Notes: a model not told the origin generated them from the sequence alone. Counted from the first letter of the stretch, positions 33,482 to 43,195 are shown. The stretch is DNA of 64,000 bases from Winogradskyella marincola (GCF_029624125.1 NZ_JARSBN010000004.1:1-64000), one strand, 5' to 3'. Translations and numbers: made by a program.

Positions 33482-34495
33482 TTAAAAGTTCTCGACTGCG
33501 CTCGAACCGACAGTTCTAGGTTTATATTTTGAAGCAACTTCGGCAATTGCTTTTATGTGTTCTGGTGTTGTACCGCAACAACCACCAATGATGTTTATTA
33601 AATCATCTTTTAGATAGTTTTCTATAAGCTGCTGCATTTGTTTGGCAGTTTGGTCGTACTCGCCAAATGCATTTGGTAACCCTGCGTTTGGATGTGCTGA
33701 TGTATAAAAATCGGTTTCGTGAGATAAACGTTTTAAATACGGTTGTAATTGGTCTGCACCAAGTGCGCAATTAAAACCAACACTTAACAACGGAATATGT
33801 GATATTGAAATTAAAAATGCTTCTACAGTTTGACCAGATAATGTTCTACCAGAAGCATCAGTAATGGTTCCTGATACCATAACCGGAATGTCAATATTAC
33901 GTTCTTCCTTAACTTCTTGAATAGCGAATAATGCTGCTTTGGCATTTAGTGTGTCGAAAATAGTTTCGACTAACAAAATATCACTTCCGCCATCAATTAA
34001 AGCTTCGACTTGTTGTTTGTAAGCAATGCGTAATTCATCAAAGGTTACTGCGCGATATTCTGGTCTGTTTACATCTGGACTTAAACTTGCGGTACGGTTT
34101 GTTGGACCGATACTTCCTGCCACAAAACGTGGTTTTTCAGGATTGGCTTTTGTAAATTCTTCTGCAACTTGTTTTGCGATTTTAGCCGATTCAAAATTTA
34201 ACTCGTAGACCAAATCTTCCATATGGTAATCTGCCATACCAATGGTTGTTCCAGAGAAGGTATTGGTTTCTACTATATCTGCACCAGCTTCAAAATACTT
34301 TCTATGTACTTCGGCAATAGCTTCTGGTTGTGTTAGCGATAATAAATCATTATTTCCTTTTAATGGATGTTTAAAATCTTTGAATCTTGAACCACGAAAA
34401 TCGTCTTCAGTAAAATTATAGCGCTGCAACATGGTTCCCATTGCGCCATCTAAAACTAAAATTCGGTGTTGTAATATTTTGAAAATGTCTGACAT
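33482..34495 (-). CDS. metH: Methionine synthase, homocysteine-binding half
   Basis: Zinc-dependent homocysteine S-methyltransferase domain. Zinc cysteines are seen in [11 protein letters not shown] and [11 protein letters not shown]; the N-terminus has [13 protein letters not shown]. The last residues (about [11 protein letters not shown]) are encoded by a dispersed repeat and are not part of the normal fold. The start codon overlaps the metZ stop by one base (TAATG) and the second MetH half follows after 3 bp, so the two halves are made together. Confidence 0.9.
   Translation of the reverse strand: MSDIFKILQHRILVLDGAMGTMLQRYNFTEDDFRGSRFKDFKHPLKGNNDLLSLTQPEAIAEVHRKYFEAGADIVETNTFSGTTIGMADYHMEDLVYELNFESAKIAKQVAEEFTKANPEKPRFVAGSIGPTNRTASLSPDVNRPEYRAVTFDELRIAYKQQVEALIDGGSDILLVETIFDTLNAKAALFAIQEVKEERNIDIPVMVSGTITDASGRTLSGQTVEAFLISISHIPLLSVGFNCALGADQLQPYLKRLSHETDFYTSAHPNAGLPNAFGEYDQTAKQMQQLIENYLKDDLINIIGGCCGTTPEHIKAIAEVASKYKPRTVGSSAVENF
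33485..33514 (-). repeat. Dispersed repeat forming the 3' end of the metH N-half
   Basis: GTTCTCGACTGCGCTCGAAC (plus strand), an imperfect palindrome that I recognise as a common intergenic repeat of Bacteroidota genomes. Here it lies inside the reading frame and supplies the last codons and context of the stop. Confidence 0.55.
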
Positions 34496-35676
34496 TAGTT
34501 TAGAGCTTGATTTAGGTCATTAATAATATCTTCAGGATGTTCTAAGCCAACAGAAACACGGATAAGTCCACCTGTGATTCCTGTTTTAAGTCGGTCTTCT
34601 TCCGACAGCTTAGCGTGCGTTGTAGAAGCAGGATGCGTAACAATACTTCTAGTATCACCAAGGTTTGCTGACAATGATAAAAGCTGTATTGCGTTGAGAA
34701 AATTTCGTCCTGCATCAATGCCGCCTTTTATTTCAAAAGCAACGACATTGCCACCAAGTTTCATTTGGTTCTGAGCCAATTGATACTGAGGATGCGATTT
34801 TAGAAATGGATATTTTACGAAATTCACTTTGTCGTGACCTTCTAAAAATTCAGCAATTTTCAAGGCATTATCACAGTGTTTTTCTACTCTAACAGGAAGT
34901 GTTTCTAAACTTTTTGATAATATCCAAGCATTGAAAGGCGAAAGCGCAGGACCTGTATTTCTTGAAAATAAATAGATTTTTTGAATAAGTTCTGAACTTC
35001 CAACCGTTACACCACCAAGAACTCTACCTTGTCCATCCATCAATTTTGTTGCTGAATGAATGACCAAATGTGCGCCAAATTTAATTGGCTGTTGCAAATA
35101 TGGTGTTGCAAAACAGTTATCGACTATAAAAATGAGGTTATGTTTTTTGGCTAAATCACCTAATAATGTTAGGTCTAAAATATCAACCGCAGGATTGGTA
35201 GGACTTTCGGCATAAAGAATCTTGGTGTTAGGTTGAATTAAACTTTCAATACGGTCTATTTCATTAATTCTAAAATAGCTTGTTGAAATATTCCACTTTG
35301 GAAGAATGTTGTTGAATAAGGTTTGTGTAGAACCAAAAATACTTTGACAAGACACAATGTGGTCTCCTGAATCTAACAAAGCTGCAAATGTTGAAAATAC
35401 AGCAGACATTCCTGTTGCGAAAGCGTAACCGTTTTCTGCTCCTTCCATTCGGCATACTTTATCAACAAATTCTGAGTTGTTAGGATTTGTGTACCTGCTG
35501 TAAATGTTTCGCTGTTTTTCATCTGCAAATGAAGCACGCATATCTTCAGCATCTTCAAAAATGTAACTCGATGTTAAATACAATGGATTAGAATGTTCTA
35601 AAAATTGTGAACGCTCTATTTGTGTACGGATTGCTTCTGTTTCTATGTGATTTTTGGTTCTTGTTTTATTATGCAT
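34495..35676 (-). CDS. metZ: O-succinylhomoserine sulfhydrylase-type trans-sulfuration enzyme
   Basis: PLP enzyme of the Cys/Met metabolism family. Motifs: [33 protein letters not shown], the PLP lysine in [18 protein letters not shown] (about residue 210) and SLGDTRS-like [19 protein letters not shown]. It forms homocysteine from an acylated homoserine and sulfide. In Bacteroidota two such enzymes (this and metY) commonly coexist. It overlaps the homoserine dehydrogenase gene by 8 bp. Whether it prefers acetyl or succinyl esters cannot be told; metX in this operon suggests the acetyl ester. Confidence 0.88.
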   Translation of the reverse strand: MHNKTRTKNHIETEAIRTQIERSQFLEHSNPLYLTSSYIFEDAEDMRASFADEKQRNIYSRYTNPNNSEFVDKVCRMEGAENGYAFATGMSAVFSTFAALLDSGDHIVSCQSIFGSTQTLFNNILPKWNISTSYFRINEIDRIESLIQPNTKILYAESPTNPAVDILDLTLLGDLAKKHNLIFIVDNCFATPYLQQPIKFGAHLVIHSATKLMDGQGRVLGGVTVGSSELIQKIYLFSRNTGPALSPFNAWILSKSLETLPVRVEKHCDNALKIAEFLEGHDKVNFVKYPFLKSHPQYQLAQNQMKLGGNVVAFEIKGGIDAGRNFLNAIQLLSLSANLGDTRSIVTHPASTTHAKLSEEDRLKTGITGGLIRVSVGLEHPEDIINDLNQALN

Positions 35677-36751
35677 TTTTCTTAATTAAAGTATTAGAAA
35701 GGCGTAAGATATCTCCAAAAACACCACGAGCAGTTACTTGAGCTCCTGCGCCTGCACCTTGTATAACCAAAGGTTGCGAGTTGTAGGACTCTGTGTAAAT
35801 TTCAAAAATGGCGTCCGATCCTTTTAACTGTCCTAAAGGTGACGCTTTGGGTTCTGATATTAATTTTACCTCTAAAACATTATTTAGAACATCTAATTGA
35901 CCAACATAACGCAACACAGACGCTTCTTTCTGTTGAGATTTATTGGCTTCAAAAATGCTATTTAACTCGTGTGAACGCTGTTTAAACTCTTGTAATGTTG
36001 TAGCTCCGTTAAGTTGTTTTGGCACAAGAGATTCAATTTTTACATCATTCAATTCTGCATCAGAACCGAGTTCTCTGGCTAAAATCAGTAACTTTCGGGC
36101 AACATCTTTTCCTGACAAATCTTCTCTAGGATCTGGCTCTGTTAAACCTTGACTTACCGCATCATTTAATACTTGGTCGAATGGCAAAGATCCTTCTGAA
36201 AACTGATTGAAAATATAGCTTAACGAGCCTGAGAATACACCTTTTATTTTTTCAACTTTCTCACCAGACTGATGTAAGTTTTTTATAGTTTCAATAATTG
36301 GTAATCCTGCACCAACATTGGTTTCGTAAAGGAAAGTTTTATTGTTTTCATCTAACAATTTCCTTAATTTTTTATAATAATTAAAACTCAATGTGTTAGC
36401 TACTTTATTTGCAGAAATGATATGAAAACCATTTTCTATCAACGTCTCGTAATGCGCAATAAAACTCTGGCTAGCTGTAACGTCTATCGCTATAGCATTT
36501 TCTACATTTATTGCTTTAAAATGACGAATAATATCTTCTACATTGTAAGGTTCAGAAAAATTTTCAAAATCTACTTCCCATTGCCCACTAATGTCATTTG
36601 AAAAAAATGCTAAAGTCGAGTTTGTAATAACTGGTATTTGTATATCTAATCCTTGTTCGGTTAGTAATTTTGACTTGATGTTTTGAATTTGATTTATTAA
36701 CGTAGAACCTACATTACCAATTCCGAATATGGCAAGATGTATCGTTGTCAT
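35669..36751 (-). CDS. Homoserine dehydrogenase
   Basis: Reduces aspartate semialdehyde to homoserine. The N-terminal NAD(P) fold has HLAIFGIGNVGSTLINQI, and the catalytic part has ETNVGAGLPIIETIKNLHQSG, GVFSGSLSYIFNQFSEG and GLTEPDPREDLSGKDVARKLLILARELG. At 360 residues it has no aspartokinase fusion and no ACT domain. This is probably a methionine-dedicated copy, since it lies inside the SAM-controlled operon and overlaps metX by 38 bp and metZ by 8 bp. Confidence 0.92.
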   Translation of the reverse strand: MTTIHLAIFGIGNVGSTLINQIQNIKSKLLTEQGLDIQIPVITNSTLAFFSNDISGQWEVDFENFSEPYNVEDIIRHFKAINVENAIAIDVTASQSFIAHYETLIENGFHIISANKVANTLSFNYYKKLRKLLDENNKTFLYETNVGAGLPIIETIKNLHQSGEKVEKIKGVFSGSLSYIFNQFSEGSLPFDQVLNDAVSQGLTEPDPREDLSGKDVARKLLILARELGSDAELNDVKIESLVPKQLNGATTLQEFKQRSHELNSIFEANKSQQKEASVLRYVGQLDVLNNVLEVKLISEPKASPLGQLKGSDAIFEIYTESYNSQPLVIQGAGAGAQVTARGVFGDILRLSNTLIKKNA

Positions 36752-37730
36752 GCTTTTTTAATTTTAAATTAAAAACTGGTTTTAATAGCTTAATAAGCTG
36801 CTGATACTCTATTAAAAAAGCATCGTGGCCATCATTAGATTTTAGTTCACCTATAGTAACGTTTTCTTTTGCGGATTTTAGCTCTACAAACGTGTTCCAG
36901 TTTTCGTCTGATTTAAATAGTAAATCTGAATTAATTGTTATAATATGAATGTGAGAAGCAATATGTTTTGCCACTTCGGTAAACGTGCCTCTACCTTGTG
37001 TAATATCGATAGTTTTTAAAATTTGATTCATCATTTTGTAAGCAGACAATTCAAATCTTCCTTCTAATTTTTCGCCATGATGCTCTAACCAAGTTTCGAT
37101 TTTAAAAGCATCTTTTCGTTGTTTTTCTCTTTTGAATTTTGAAGCAAAAGATTCTGGCGTTCTGTAAAACGTCATAGCATGCAATCTGGCATCAAACAAA
37201 GGTTGAGAGGAATGATTTAATATTTCATCTTGAATGAAGCAATTACCAATTACCCAGTCTGTAGATTTCCAGTCTGTAGCTATTGGTATTACATATTCTG
37301 CCAAGTTTGGTCGTAATGCTGCCAACTCCCAAGTAATACCGCCTCCAACTGACGCACCAACGATAGCATACAAATCATTAATCTTTAAACGGTTTAATCC
37401 TTCAGAAAAAATACGAGCTACATCTCTTGCAGTAAACTCTTTATAATATTCTAGAAAGGATTCTTCTAATCCACCAAAGCCATTACCTGGTACATTAAAC
37501 GCTAAAACTGTATAAATATCTGTGTCTATGACTTTGTCTTTACCAACAATATCGTTCCACCAGCCATTTTTTCCGGTTATTTGAGAATTTCCGGTTAAAG
37601 CATGATTTACCAACACTATTGGGTTGTTTCCTAATGGCTTTCCGAATACCTGATACGACAATCTAAGGCTAATGTTTCTGCCACTGCACAACTCAAAATG
37701 ATCTATTTCAATAAACTTAAGCACACTCAT
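36714..37730 (-). CDS. metX: Homoserine O-acetyltransferase
   Basis: Alpha/beta-hydrolase acyltransferase. Nucleophile serine in YAIVGASVGGG (S127), oxyanion region VNHALTGNSQ, substrate loop GWWNDIVGKDKVIDTD and FNVPGNGFGG, and the histidine in SNDGHDAFLIEYQQL near the C-terminus. 338 residues. It makes O-acetylhomoserine for the metY and metZ products encoded on either side. Separated from metY by a 96-bp gap that holds a strong hairpin, and overlapping the dehydrogenase gene by 38 bp. Confidence 0.9.
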   Translation of the reverse strand: MSVLKFIEIDHFELCSGRNISLRLSYQVFGKPLGNNPIVLVNHALTGNSQITGKNGWWNDIVGKDKVIDTDIYTVLAFNVPGNGFGGLEESFLEYYKEFTARDVARIFSEGLNRLKINDLYAIVGASVGGGITWELAALRPNLAEYVIPIATDWKSTDWVIGNCFIQDEILNHSSQPLFDARLHAMTFYRTPESFASKFKREKQRKDAFKIETWLEHHGEKLEGRFELSAYKMMNQILKTIDITQGRGTFTEVAKHIASHIHIITINSDLLFKSDENWNTFVELKSAKENVTIGELKSNDGHDAFLIEYQQLIKLLKPVFNLKLKKHDNDTSCHIRNW

Positions 37731-37762
37731 AATTGTATTTTTATTTCTTCTCTGAAAATTTT

Positions 37763-37804
37763 TAAATTAAGCTGAGCGAAAGCCTCGTCGCCCAGCTTAA
37801 TTAA
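37763..37804 (-). other. Strong intercistronic hairpin between metY and metX
   Basis: TTAAGCTG-A-GCGA (37767-37779) pairs with TCGC-C-CAGCTTAA (37788-37800): 12 pairs with one internal A/C mismatch and an 8-base loop. There is no clean U-tract, so it is more likely an mRNA-stabilising or processing structure, or partial attenuator, than a full terminator. Confidence 0.55.
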
Positions 37805-37826
37805 ACAACACTAATACAAAAAGAGA

Positions 37827-39119
37827 TTAAGCTAATTGAGGCTTCTTAATTAATTGAAATGCTTCTTTTAAATCGGCTTTTAGATCTTCAACATTCTCAA
37901 TTCCGACAGACAATCTTATAAGGTCTTTTGTTACTCCTGTGCTTTCTTGCGCCTCATCGCTTAATTGCTGATGCGTTGTACTTGCAGGATGAATGATTAA
38001 AGATTTTGTATCACCAATATTGGCTAATAGTGAAAATAATTTTGTTTTATCTGCTATCGTTTTTGCAGATTCAAATCCACCATCAACTCCAAAAGTTACA
38101 ATTCCACTTTGTCCTTTTGGTAAGTATTTTTTTGCCAGAGCTTTGTATTTACTACTTTCTAAACCAGGATAATTCACCCACGTAACTTCTGGTTGTTCCT
38201 GTAACCATTTTGCAAGTTGAAGAGCATTTTCGCTATGCTTTTTTATTCGTAATTCTAAGGTCTCTAAACCTTGAATGATTTGAAATGCATTAAACGGACT
38301 TAACGCTCCACCATAATCTCTTAAACCTTCAATTCTAACTTTTGCAATAAATGCAGCTGCCTCTAAAGCTTCGCTATACACCAAACCATGGTAACCAAGT
38401 GAAGGCTCTGTAAATTCTGGGAATTTTCCGTTTGTCCAATCAAAAGTACCAGCATCTATAATTACACCTCCAAGTGCAGTTCCATTACCATTGATGTACT
38501 TAGTTAACGAATGAATAACGATGTTAGCACCATATTCTATTGGGTTTAACAAATAAGGTGTTGCCACCGTATTATCTACAATTAATGGCACTTTAAATGC
38601 TTGTGCCTCTTTTGAAATTGCTTCGATATCTAAAACATCTAACTTCGGATTTCCTAAAGATTCTATAAAGAATGCTCTGGTATTTTCTTGAGCAGCATTT
38701 TTAAAGCTTTCTGGATTTGATGGATCTACAAAAGTTGTAGTGATGCCATGTCTTGGCAATGTTACACTCAGCAAATTATAGGTTCCGCCATACAAACTGC
38801 TTGATGCTACAATATGATCTCCAGCCTTTAAAAGTGTAAGCAACGATGTTGCTATAGCAGAAGTACCAGATGCTGTTACCACAGCCGCAATACCTCCTTC
38901 TAAAGCTGCTAGACGCTGCTCTAAAACATCGTTTGTTGGGTTATTAATTCTGGAATAAATATTCCCAGGCTCTGCTAAAGAAAATAAATTAGCAGCATGA
39001 TCTGAGTCGTTAAAGATATAAGCTGTAGATTGATAAATAGGAACTGCTCTTGTTCCGCCATTGTTTGTTACATCGTGTCCTGCGTGCAACGCTTGCGTTG
39101 CAAATTTTTGTGTACTCAT
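37827..39119 (-). CDS. metY: O-acetylhomoserine sulfhydrylase
   Basis: PLP enzyme forming homocysteine directly from O-acetylhomoserine and sulfide. N-terminal TQALHAGHDVTNNGGTRAVP, SRINNPTNDVLEQRLAALEGG, PLP lysine in VIHSLTKYINGNGTALGG (about residue 208), and LANIGDTKSLIIHPASTTHQQL. The length (430) and long middle region after the PLP lysine (FPEFTEPSLGYHGLVYSEA) distinguish MetY from the shorter cystathionine synthase group. First gene of the operon, about 320 bp downstream of a SAM-I riboswitch. Confidence 0.93.
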   Translation of the reverse strand: MSTQKFATQALHAGHDVTNNGGTRAVPIYQSTAYIFNDSDHAANLFSLAEPGNIYSRINNPTNDVLEQRLAALEGGIAAVVTASGTSAIATSLLTLLKAGDHIVASSSLYGGTYNLLSVTLPRHGITTTFVDPSNPESFKNAAQENTRAFFIESLGNPKLDVLDIEAISKEAQAFKVPLIVDNTVATPYLLNPIEYGANIVIHSLTKYINGNGTALGGVIIDAGTFDWTNGKFPEFTEPSLGYHGLVYSEALEAAAFIAKVRIEGLRDYGGALSPFNAFQIIQGLETLELRIKKHSENALQLAKWLQEQPEVTWVNYPGLESSKYKALAKKYLPKGQSGIVTFGVDGGFESAKTIADKTKLFSLLANIGDTKSLIIHPASTTHQQLSDEAQESTGVTKDLIRLSVGIENVEDLKADLKEAFQLIKKPQLA

Positions 39120-39213
39120 TTTTCTAAGTTTTTGAGTTAATAATGAGTGCTATTTGCAGAACGAGATTAATGGAGTAAGAAGCTTCTTTTTCACTAATAC
39201 TTCAAAATAAAAA

Positions 39214-39432
39214 TTGACCATAACTAAGGCTATGCTAAATTTTTATTTCTCGTCTAATCAAAAAATCTATCTACTTCCTATCATCAATCCCATTCAGCAA
39301 ATAGCACGATTAAACCAAAAGCCAAATAAGCCTTTTCGTAAGGCGTACTTAATAGAAAAATGTTATAAAGAAAATGCCAATTACAAATGGGTAATTGGTC
39401 TTGAGTTATCTATCCGAACTGGCAAGAAATGA
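39214..39432 (+). CDS. Doubtful 72-aa ORF antisense to the met leader
   Basis: Open frame with plausible codon use and a protein-like C-terminal half (KPFRKAYLIEKCYKENANYKWVIG). However, it lies entirely opposite the leader between the SAM-I aptamer and metY, and its sequence includes the arms of the leader hairpins. No family is recognised. Listed only because the interval 39120-39436 has no other gene; it is more likely non-coding. Confidence 0.2.
   Translation: MTITKAMLNFYFSSNQKIYLLPIINPIQQIARLNQKPNKPFRKAYLIEKCYKENANYKWVIGLELSIRTGKK
39366..39398 (-). terminator. Candidate expression-platform terminator of the met leader
   Basis: On the minus strand CCAATTAC (39398-39391), 6-base loop, GTAATTGG (39384-39377), followed by CATTTTCTTT. 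It lies about 40 bases after the SAM-I aptamer, a fitting place for a riboswitch-controlled terminator. The stem is AT-rich and the U-tract imperfect. Confidence 0.4.
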
Positions 39433-39436
39433 TTTG

Positions 39437-39530
39437 CGCGTTCAAGTAGAATTTAGCACCTTCTTAGTAAGTCTAAGGGTTGCTAAGGCTTCACAGGGTC
39501 TATTCCCTCCACCTTTCTTGATAACATTTC
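39437..39530 (-). ncRNA. SAM-I (S-box) riboswitch of the methionine operon
   Basis: The minus strand carries the conserved S-box core in order: TTATCAAGA, AAGGTGGAGGGA, then ACCCTGTGAAGCC, AGCAACC, and after a variable stem AAGGTGCTAAAT. These are the hallmark segments of the SAM-I aptamer (kink-turn, pseudoknot and ligand-binding strands). High SAM should shut off the metY-metX-hom-metZ-metH-metF operon, whose first start codon is 320 bases downstream. The closing P1 stem is short (TCAAG with CTTGA). Confidence 0.9.
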
Positions 39531-39759
39531 AGTAAGTGTATTGAACTTTGTGAGCACAAATATTGCGTTACAAAAATTTAATTTCAAAATAATTTCTAAC
39601 TTTTTTTAAAAATTTAACAAAAGTTAACACATAAAAAACTTCTGAAAACACCATAAACACTACAATTTATTAAAAAACAAACTTCATTGAACTTTAGACA
39701 TCGTTAGGATTTTAAGATTTCATTATAATTTGAAGATGTGCTATCTTAAATTTAATCTC

Positions 39760-39767
39760 TATTTTTG
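39760..39767 (+). promoter_or_regulatory. -7 element of the metK promoter
   Basis: TATTTTTG matches the Bacteroidota -7 consensus TAnnTTTG exactly. Transcription would begin around 39773, placing the SAM-II-like element at the very 5' end of the mRNA, as expected for that class. No clear -33 TTG is seen at the right distance. Confidence 0.45.
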
Positions 39768-39777
39768 CCAAGATTTA

Positions 39778-39829
39778 CAAAGAGGAAAAATTTGTCTGAT
39801 TGCAACCTCGTTAAAAAATGCTAAAGCAG
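39778..39829 (+). ncRNA. SAM-II-type riboswitch upstream of metK
   Basis: GAGG (39782-39785) and CCTC (39806-39809) form P1; the loop contains AATTTG and the conserved TTGCAA before the second arm; downstream comes AAAAAATGCTAAAGC, matching the conserved GCTAAA of SAM-II/SAM-V aptamers, which folds back as a pseudoknot. The order and spacing follow the compact SAM-II (metA motif) layout known from Bacteroidota and Alphaproteobacteria. It lies 72 bases before the metK ATG. Identification is by eye; SAM-V cannot be separated from SAM-II this way. Confidence 0.6.
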
Positions 39830-39900
39830 TTAGTTTACGACTTCTCTAGCGACCAAGCAATCTCATATTTTTCATAATAACAAACTAAAATATAGGATTT

Positions 39901-41154
39901 ATGCCATATTTATTTACTTCTGAGAGTGTATCAGAAGGACATCCGGATAAAGTTGCAGACCAAATTAGCGATGCATTGATTGATAACTTTTTAGCCTTTG
40001 ACCCAGAGTCTAAGGTAGCTTGTGAGACCTTAGTAACTACTGGTCAGGTTGTTTTAGCTGGAGAGGTAAAGTCTAACACGTATCTCGATGTACAACAAAT
40101 AGCAAGAGACACAATTAATAAGATTGGTTACACTAAAGGTGAGTACATGTTTGACGGTAACTCTTGTGGAGTAATTTCTGCAATACACGAGCAGTCTGAA
40201 GACATTAACAGAGGTGTAGACAGAGCCAGTAAAGAAGAACAAGGTGCAGGCGACCAAGGTATGATGTTTGGTTATGCTACTAATGAAACAGATAACTACA
40301 TGCCTTTAGCATTAGACCTGTCTCATCTTATTCTTAAAGAATTAGCTGCGCTTCGTCGCGAAAACAAAGATATTACGTACTTAAGACCAGATTCTAAAAG
40401 CCAGGTAACTATAGAGTATAGTGACGATAACACACCTCAGCGCATCGATGCTATCGTGGTATCTACACAACATGATGATTTTGATACTGATGATGCTATG
40501 CTGGCAAAAATCAGAAAAGATATTGTTGAGATTTTAATCCCTCGTGTTGTTGCTAAAGTACCAGATCATATAAAGCCATTATTTAATGATGATATTAAAT
40601 ATCACATTAACCCAACAGGTAAATTTGTAATAGGTGGACCACACGGAGATACAGGTCTAACAGGCAGAAAAATTATAGTAGACACCTATGGTGGAAAAGG
40701 TGCACATGGTGGTGGAGCATTTTCTGGAAAAGACCCAAGTAAAGTAGATCGTAGTGCTGCTTACGCAACAAGACATATTGCAAAAAACTTAGTGGCTGCA
40801 GGTATTTGTGAAGAAGTTTTAGTACAAGTATCTTATGCTATTGGAGTTGTAGAGCCTATGGGAATTTTTATAGATACTTATGGCACTTGCCCATTTAATC
40901 TTACAGATGGCGAAATTGCTAAAAAGGTTTCTGAAATTTTTGATATGCGACCAGCCGCCATAGAAGAGCGTTTAAAACTTCGCCAACCAATGTACAGCGA
41001 AACTGCTGCTTACGGACACATGGGAAGACAAAATGAAGTTGTAAAGAAAACTTTTGAAAAGTTAAATGGAGAGCCAAAAACTCTAGAAGTAGAATTATTT
41101 ACTTGGGAAAAGCTCGATTATGTAGATAAGGTTAAATCTGCATTTGGCCTGTAA
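39901..41154 (+). CDS. metK: S-adenosylmethionine synthetase
   Basis: Makes SAM from methionine and ATP. Motifs: [21 protein letters not shown] at the N-terminus, [15 protein letters not shown] (about 119-133), and the phosphate-binding [20 protein letters not shown] (about 277-296). Length 417 is slightly longer than E. coli MetK (384). Divergent from the methionine operon and preceded by its own SAM-sensing element, so substrate supply and product formation are each controlled by the product. A terminator follows. Confidence 0.96.
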   Translation: MPYLFTSESVSEGHPDKVADQISDALIDNFLAFDPESKVACETLVTTGQVVLAGEVKSNTYLDVQQIARDTINKIGYTKGEYMFDGNSCGVISAIHEQSEDINRGVDRASKEEQGAGDQGMMFGYATNETDNYMPLALDLSHLILKELAALRRENKDITYLRPDSKSQVTIEYSDDNTPQRIDAIVVSTQHDDFDTDDAMLAKIRKDIVEILIPRVVAKVPDHIKPLFNDDIKYHINPTGKFVIGGPHGDTGLTGRKIIVDTYGGKGAHGGGAFSGKDPSKVDRSAAYATRHIAKNLVAAGICEEVLVQVSYAIGVVEPMGIFIDTYGTCPFNLTDGEIAKKVSEIFDMRPAAIEERLKLRQPMYSETAAYGHMGRQNEVVKKTFEKLNGEPKTLEVELFTWEKLDYVDKVKSAFGL

Positions 41155-41177
41155 GGAACAAACATTATAAAATTTTA

Positions 41178-41212
41178 AAAACTCTGATTATTAATTTAGT
41201 CAGAGTTTTTTG
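41178..41212 (+). terminator. metK terminator
   Basis: AAAACTCTGA (41178-41187) with TCAGAGTTTT (41200-41209), 12-base loop, then further T. Confidence 0.85.
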
Positions 41213-41302
41213 TTTATAAGAAAAGGTAGGAGTTTGAGGATCATAATTGTTATATCTACACAACGTCTCAACGAGACTTACTTTTAACTAAATCAACCCA
41301 TT

Positions 41303-43126
41303 ATGAAAAGAATTAAAAACTTCCCAAATCTTATTTTAATACTTTTGTTATCGCTAATTGTAGTAACAGCTTGTCAAAACGATGATGATAGTTCTGTTAA
41401 CAATAATAATCCTCAAGAAAATATTCCTGATACCTTTTCTGAATATTTTGGAAATGAAATTTCTCGTGACTTCCTAGGAACAGTAATAGACAAAAACCAT
41501 AACCCTATTGAAGGAGCAACCATTACTATCGGTAGCGAAACCGCAACAACAGACAGCAATGGTGTTTTTATGATTAACGGAGCTACGGTTAAACAACGTT
41601 TTGGTTATATAAAAGCCGAAAAAGCCGGATACATTCATGCTTCACGTAGCGTAGTACCTTCTAACGGAACAAATAAAGTTACCATTATGATGCTAGAAGC
41701 TACAGTTGTAGGCTCTGTAACAAGTGGCTCTTCTGGAACCGTTACAGCAACCGATGGTAGTTCTGTAAGTTTTGATGGAAATTTCATCAAAGAAGACGGC
41801 TCAACTTATGATGGCTCTGTAGATGTTATTTTACATCATTTAGATCCTGCAGATGACGATATGCCAATGCAAATGCCAGGAATGTTATATGCTGAAAATG
41901 AAAATGGTGCAGAACGTATGCTTCAAACTTTGGGTATGCTTGCTGTAGAACTTAGAGGTTCTGGTGGAGAAGATTTAAATTTAGCAGAAGGTTCTACTTC
42001 TGAAATTAAAGTTCCTGTTGATGCTAGTTTAATGAGCATTGCACCTAACACTATTCCGCTTTGGTATTTTGATGAAGCCAATGGTTATTGGAAAGAAGAA
42101 GGACAAGCAACCTTGCAAGGTAATATGTATGTTGGTACAGTATCTCACTTTAGCTTTTGGAATTGCGATATTCCAACGGAAGCTATTACGCTTTGTGTTA
42201 CAGCTACAAATGAAGATAATGTTCCTTTAGCAAATATGTATGTATCTATTACAAGTGCTACTTTTGGCACTACGTATGGCCACACCAATGAGAATGGTGA
42301 AGTTTGTGGTTATGTACCAAGTAATGAAAGCTTAGAGTTAAACGTATATAGCTACGATGTATGTGGAGATAATCCATTACACACAGAAACCGTAGGTCCT
42401 TTTACAGTAGATTCTAACATTACAGTTATAGTACCAGATAATCCTGATATTATCGAAGAAACTGTAGTAGGAACCTTCAATACCTGTGATGGAAATGCTG
42501 TAACAGATGGTTATGTAAAATTAAGCTATGGGTACCAAACCTTTATTGATACTGTAACTAATGGTGAATTTGAAATTAATCTTTTAAGATGTAGTGATAA
42601 TAACACATTTACTATAGAAGCTAGTGACTACGTTAACTTACAGGTTACAGATAGTATAAGTTATACTTTTGCAACACCTATAACCAATATAGGAACCATA
42701 AGTGCTTGTAATGCTGTAACTGAGTTTATAGAATATACTATAGACGATGGTGAGAGTACTTTTATTTTTGAAAATATTTCTGCTAACTTTTACACAGATA
42801 GCCCTAATTATCCTGATCCAACGCTAGATATATTTGCGTCAAGTAATGATCAAGGAAATTGTTATTATATGTATGGCGCACTTAATGACCCTGACTATCT
42901 AGGCACATATGATAGTTATAGCTTTAACGGTACAGTGGGTGACACAGGTTTCATTATTGGAGAGTGTCTTAACATGTCTGACGAAAACAATAATATCACT
43001 TACAACCTAACCGCTTTAGGTAACGTTGGCGAATACATTGACATTAACTTTAGTGGTTCTTATGAAGATTACCAAGGCAATGCTCATACCATAAATGGAG
43101 TTGTACATGTATTGAGAGATAACTAA
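41303..43126 (+). CDS. Surface lipoprotein with carboxypeptidase-regulatory-like domain (copy 1)
   Basis: Lipoprotein signal (LLSLIVVTAC, acylated Cys near residue 24) followed by the acidic QNDDDSS, a surface-export-like tail for Bacteroidota lipoproteins. Residues 50-130 form a CarboxypepD-regulatory-like beta domain (FLGTVIDKNHNPIEGATITIG ... GYIHASRSVVPS). A middle domain (about 140-290) ends with YWKEEGQATLQGNMYVGTVSHFSFWNCD, then further Ig-like segments. No catalytic motif is visible; probably a cell-surface binding protein. Tandem paralogue of the next gene, with its own terminator. Confidence 0.8.
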   Translation: MKRIKNFPNLILILLLSLIVVTACQNDDDSSVNNNNPQENIPDTFSEYFGNEISRDFLGTVIDKNHNPIEGATITIGSETATTDSNGVFMINGATVKQRFGYIKAEKAGYIHASRSVVPSNGTNKVTIMMLEATVVGSVTSGSSGTVTATDGSSVSFDGNFIKEDGSTYDGSVDVILHHLDPADDDMPMQMPGMLYAENENGAERMLQTLGMLAVELRGSGGEDLNLAEGSTSEIKVPVDASLMSIAPNTIPLWYFDEANGYWKEEGQATLQGNMYVGTVSHFSFWNCDIPTEAITLCVTATNEDNVPLANMYVSITSATFGTTYGHTNENGEVCGYVPSNESLELNVYSYDVCGDNPLHTETVGPFTVDSNITVIVPDNPDIIEETVVGTFNTCDGNAVTDGYVKLSYGYQTFIDTVTNGEFEINLLRCSDNNTFTIEASDYVNLQVTDSISYTFATPITNIGTISACNAVTEFIEYTIDDGESTFIFENISANFYTDSPNYPDPTLDIFASSNDQGNCYYMYGALNDPDYLGTYDSYSFNGTVGDTGFIIGECLNMSDENNNITYNLTALGNVGEYIDINFSGSYEDYQGNAHTINGVVHVLRDN

Positions 43127-43151
43127 TAATTTATCCATAATAGGGTTTAAA

Positions 43152-43195
43152 TAAAAACTCTCAAATCAAAACTTTATGATTTGAGAGTTTTTTAT
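43152..43195 (+). terminator. Terminator between the paralogous lipoproteins
   Basis: A 15-bp perfect stem (43154-43168 with 43177-43191), 8-base loop, T-tract following. Confidence 0.85.
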
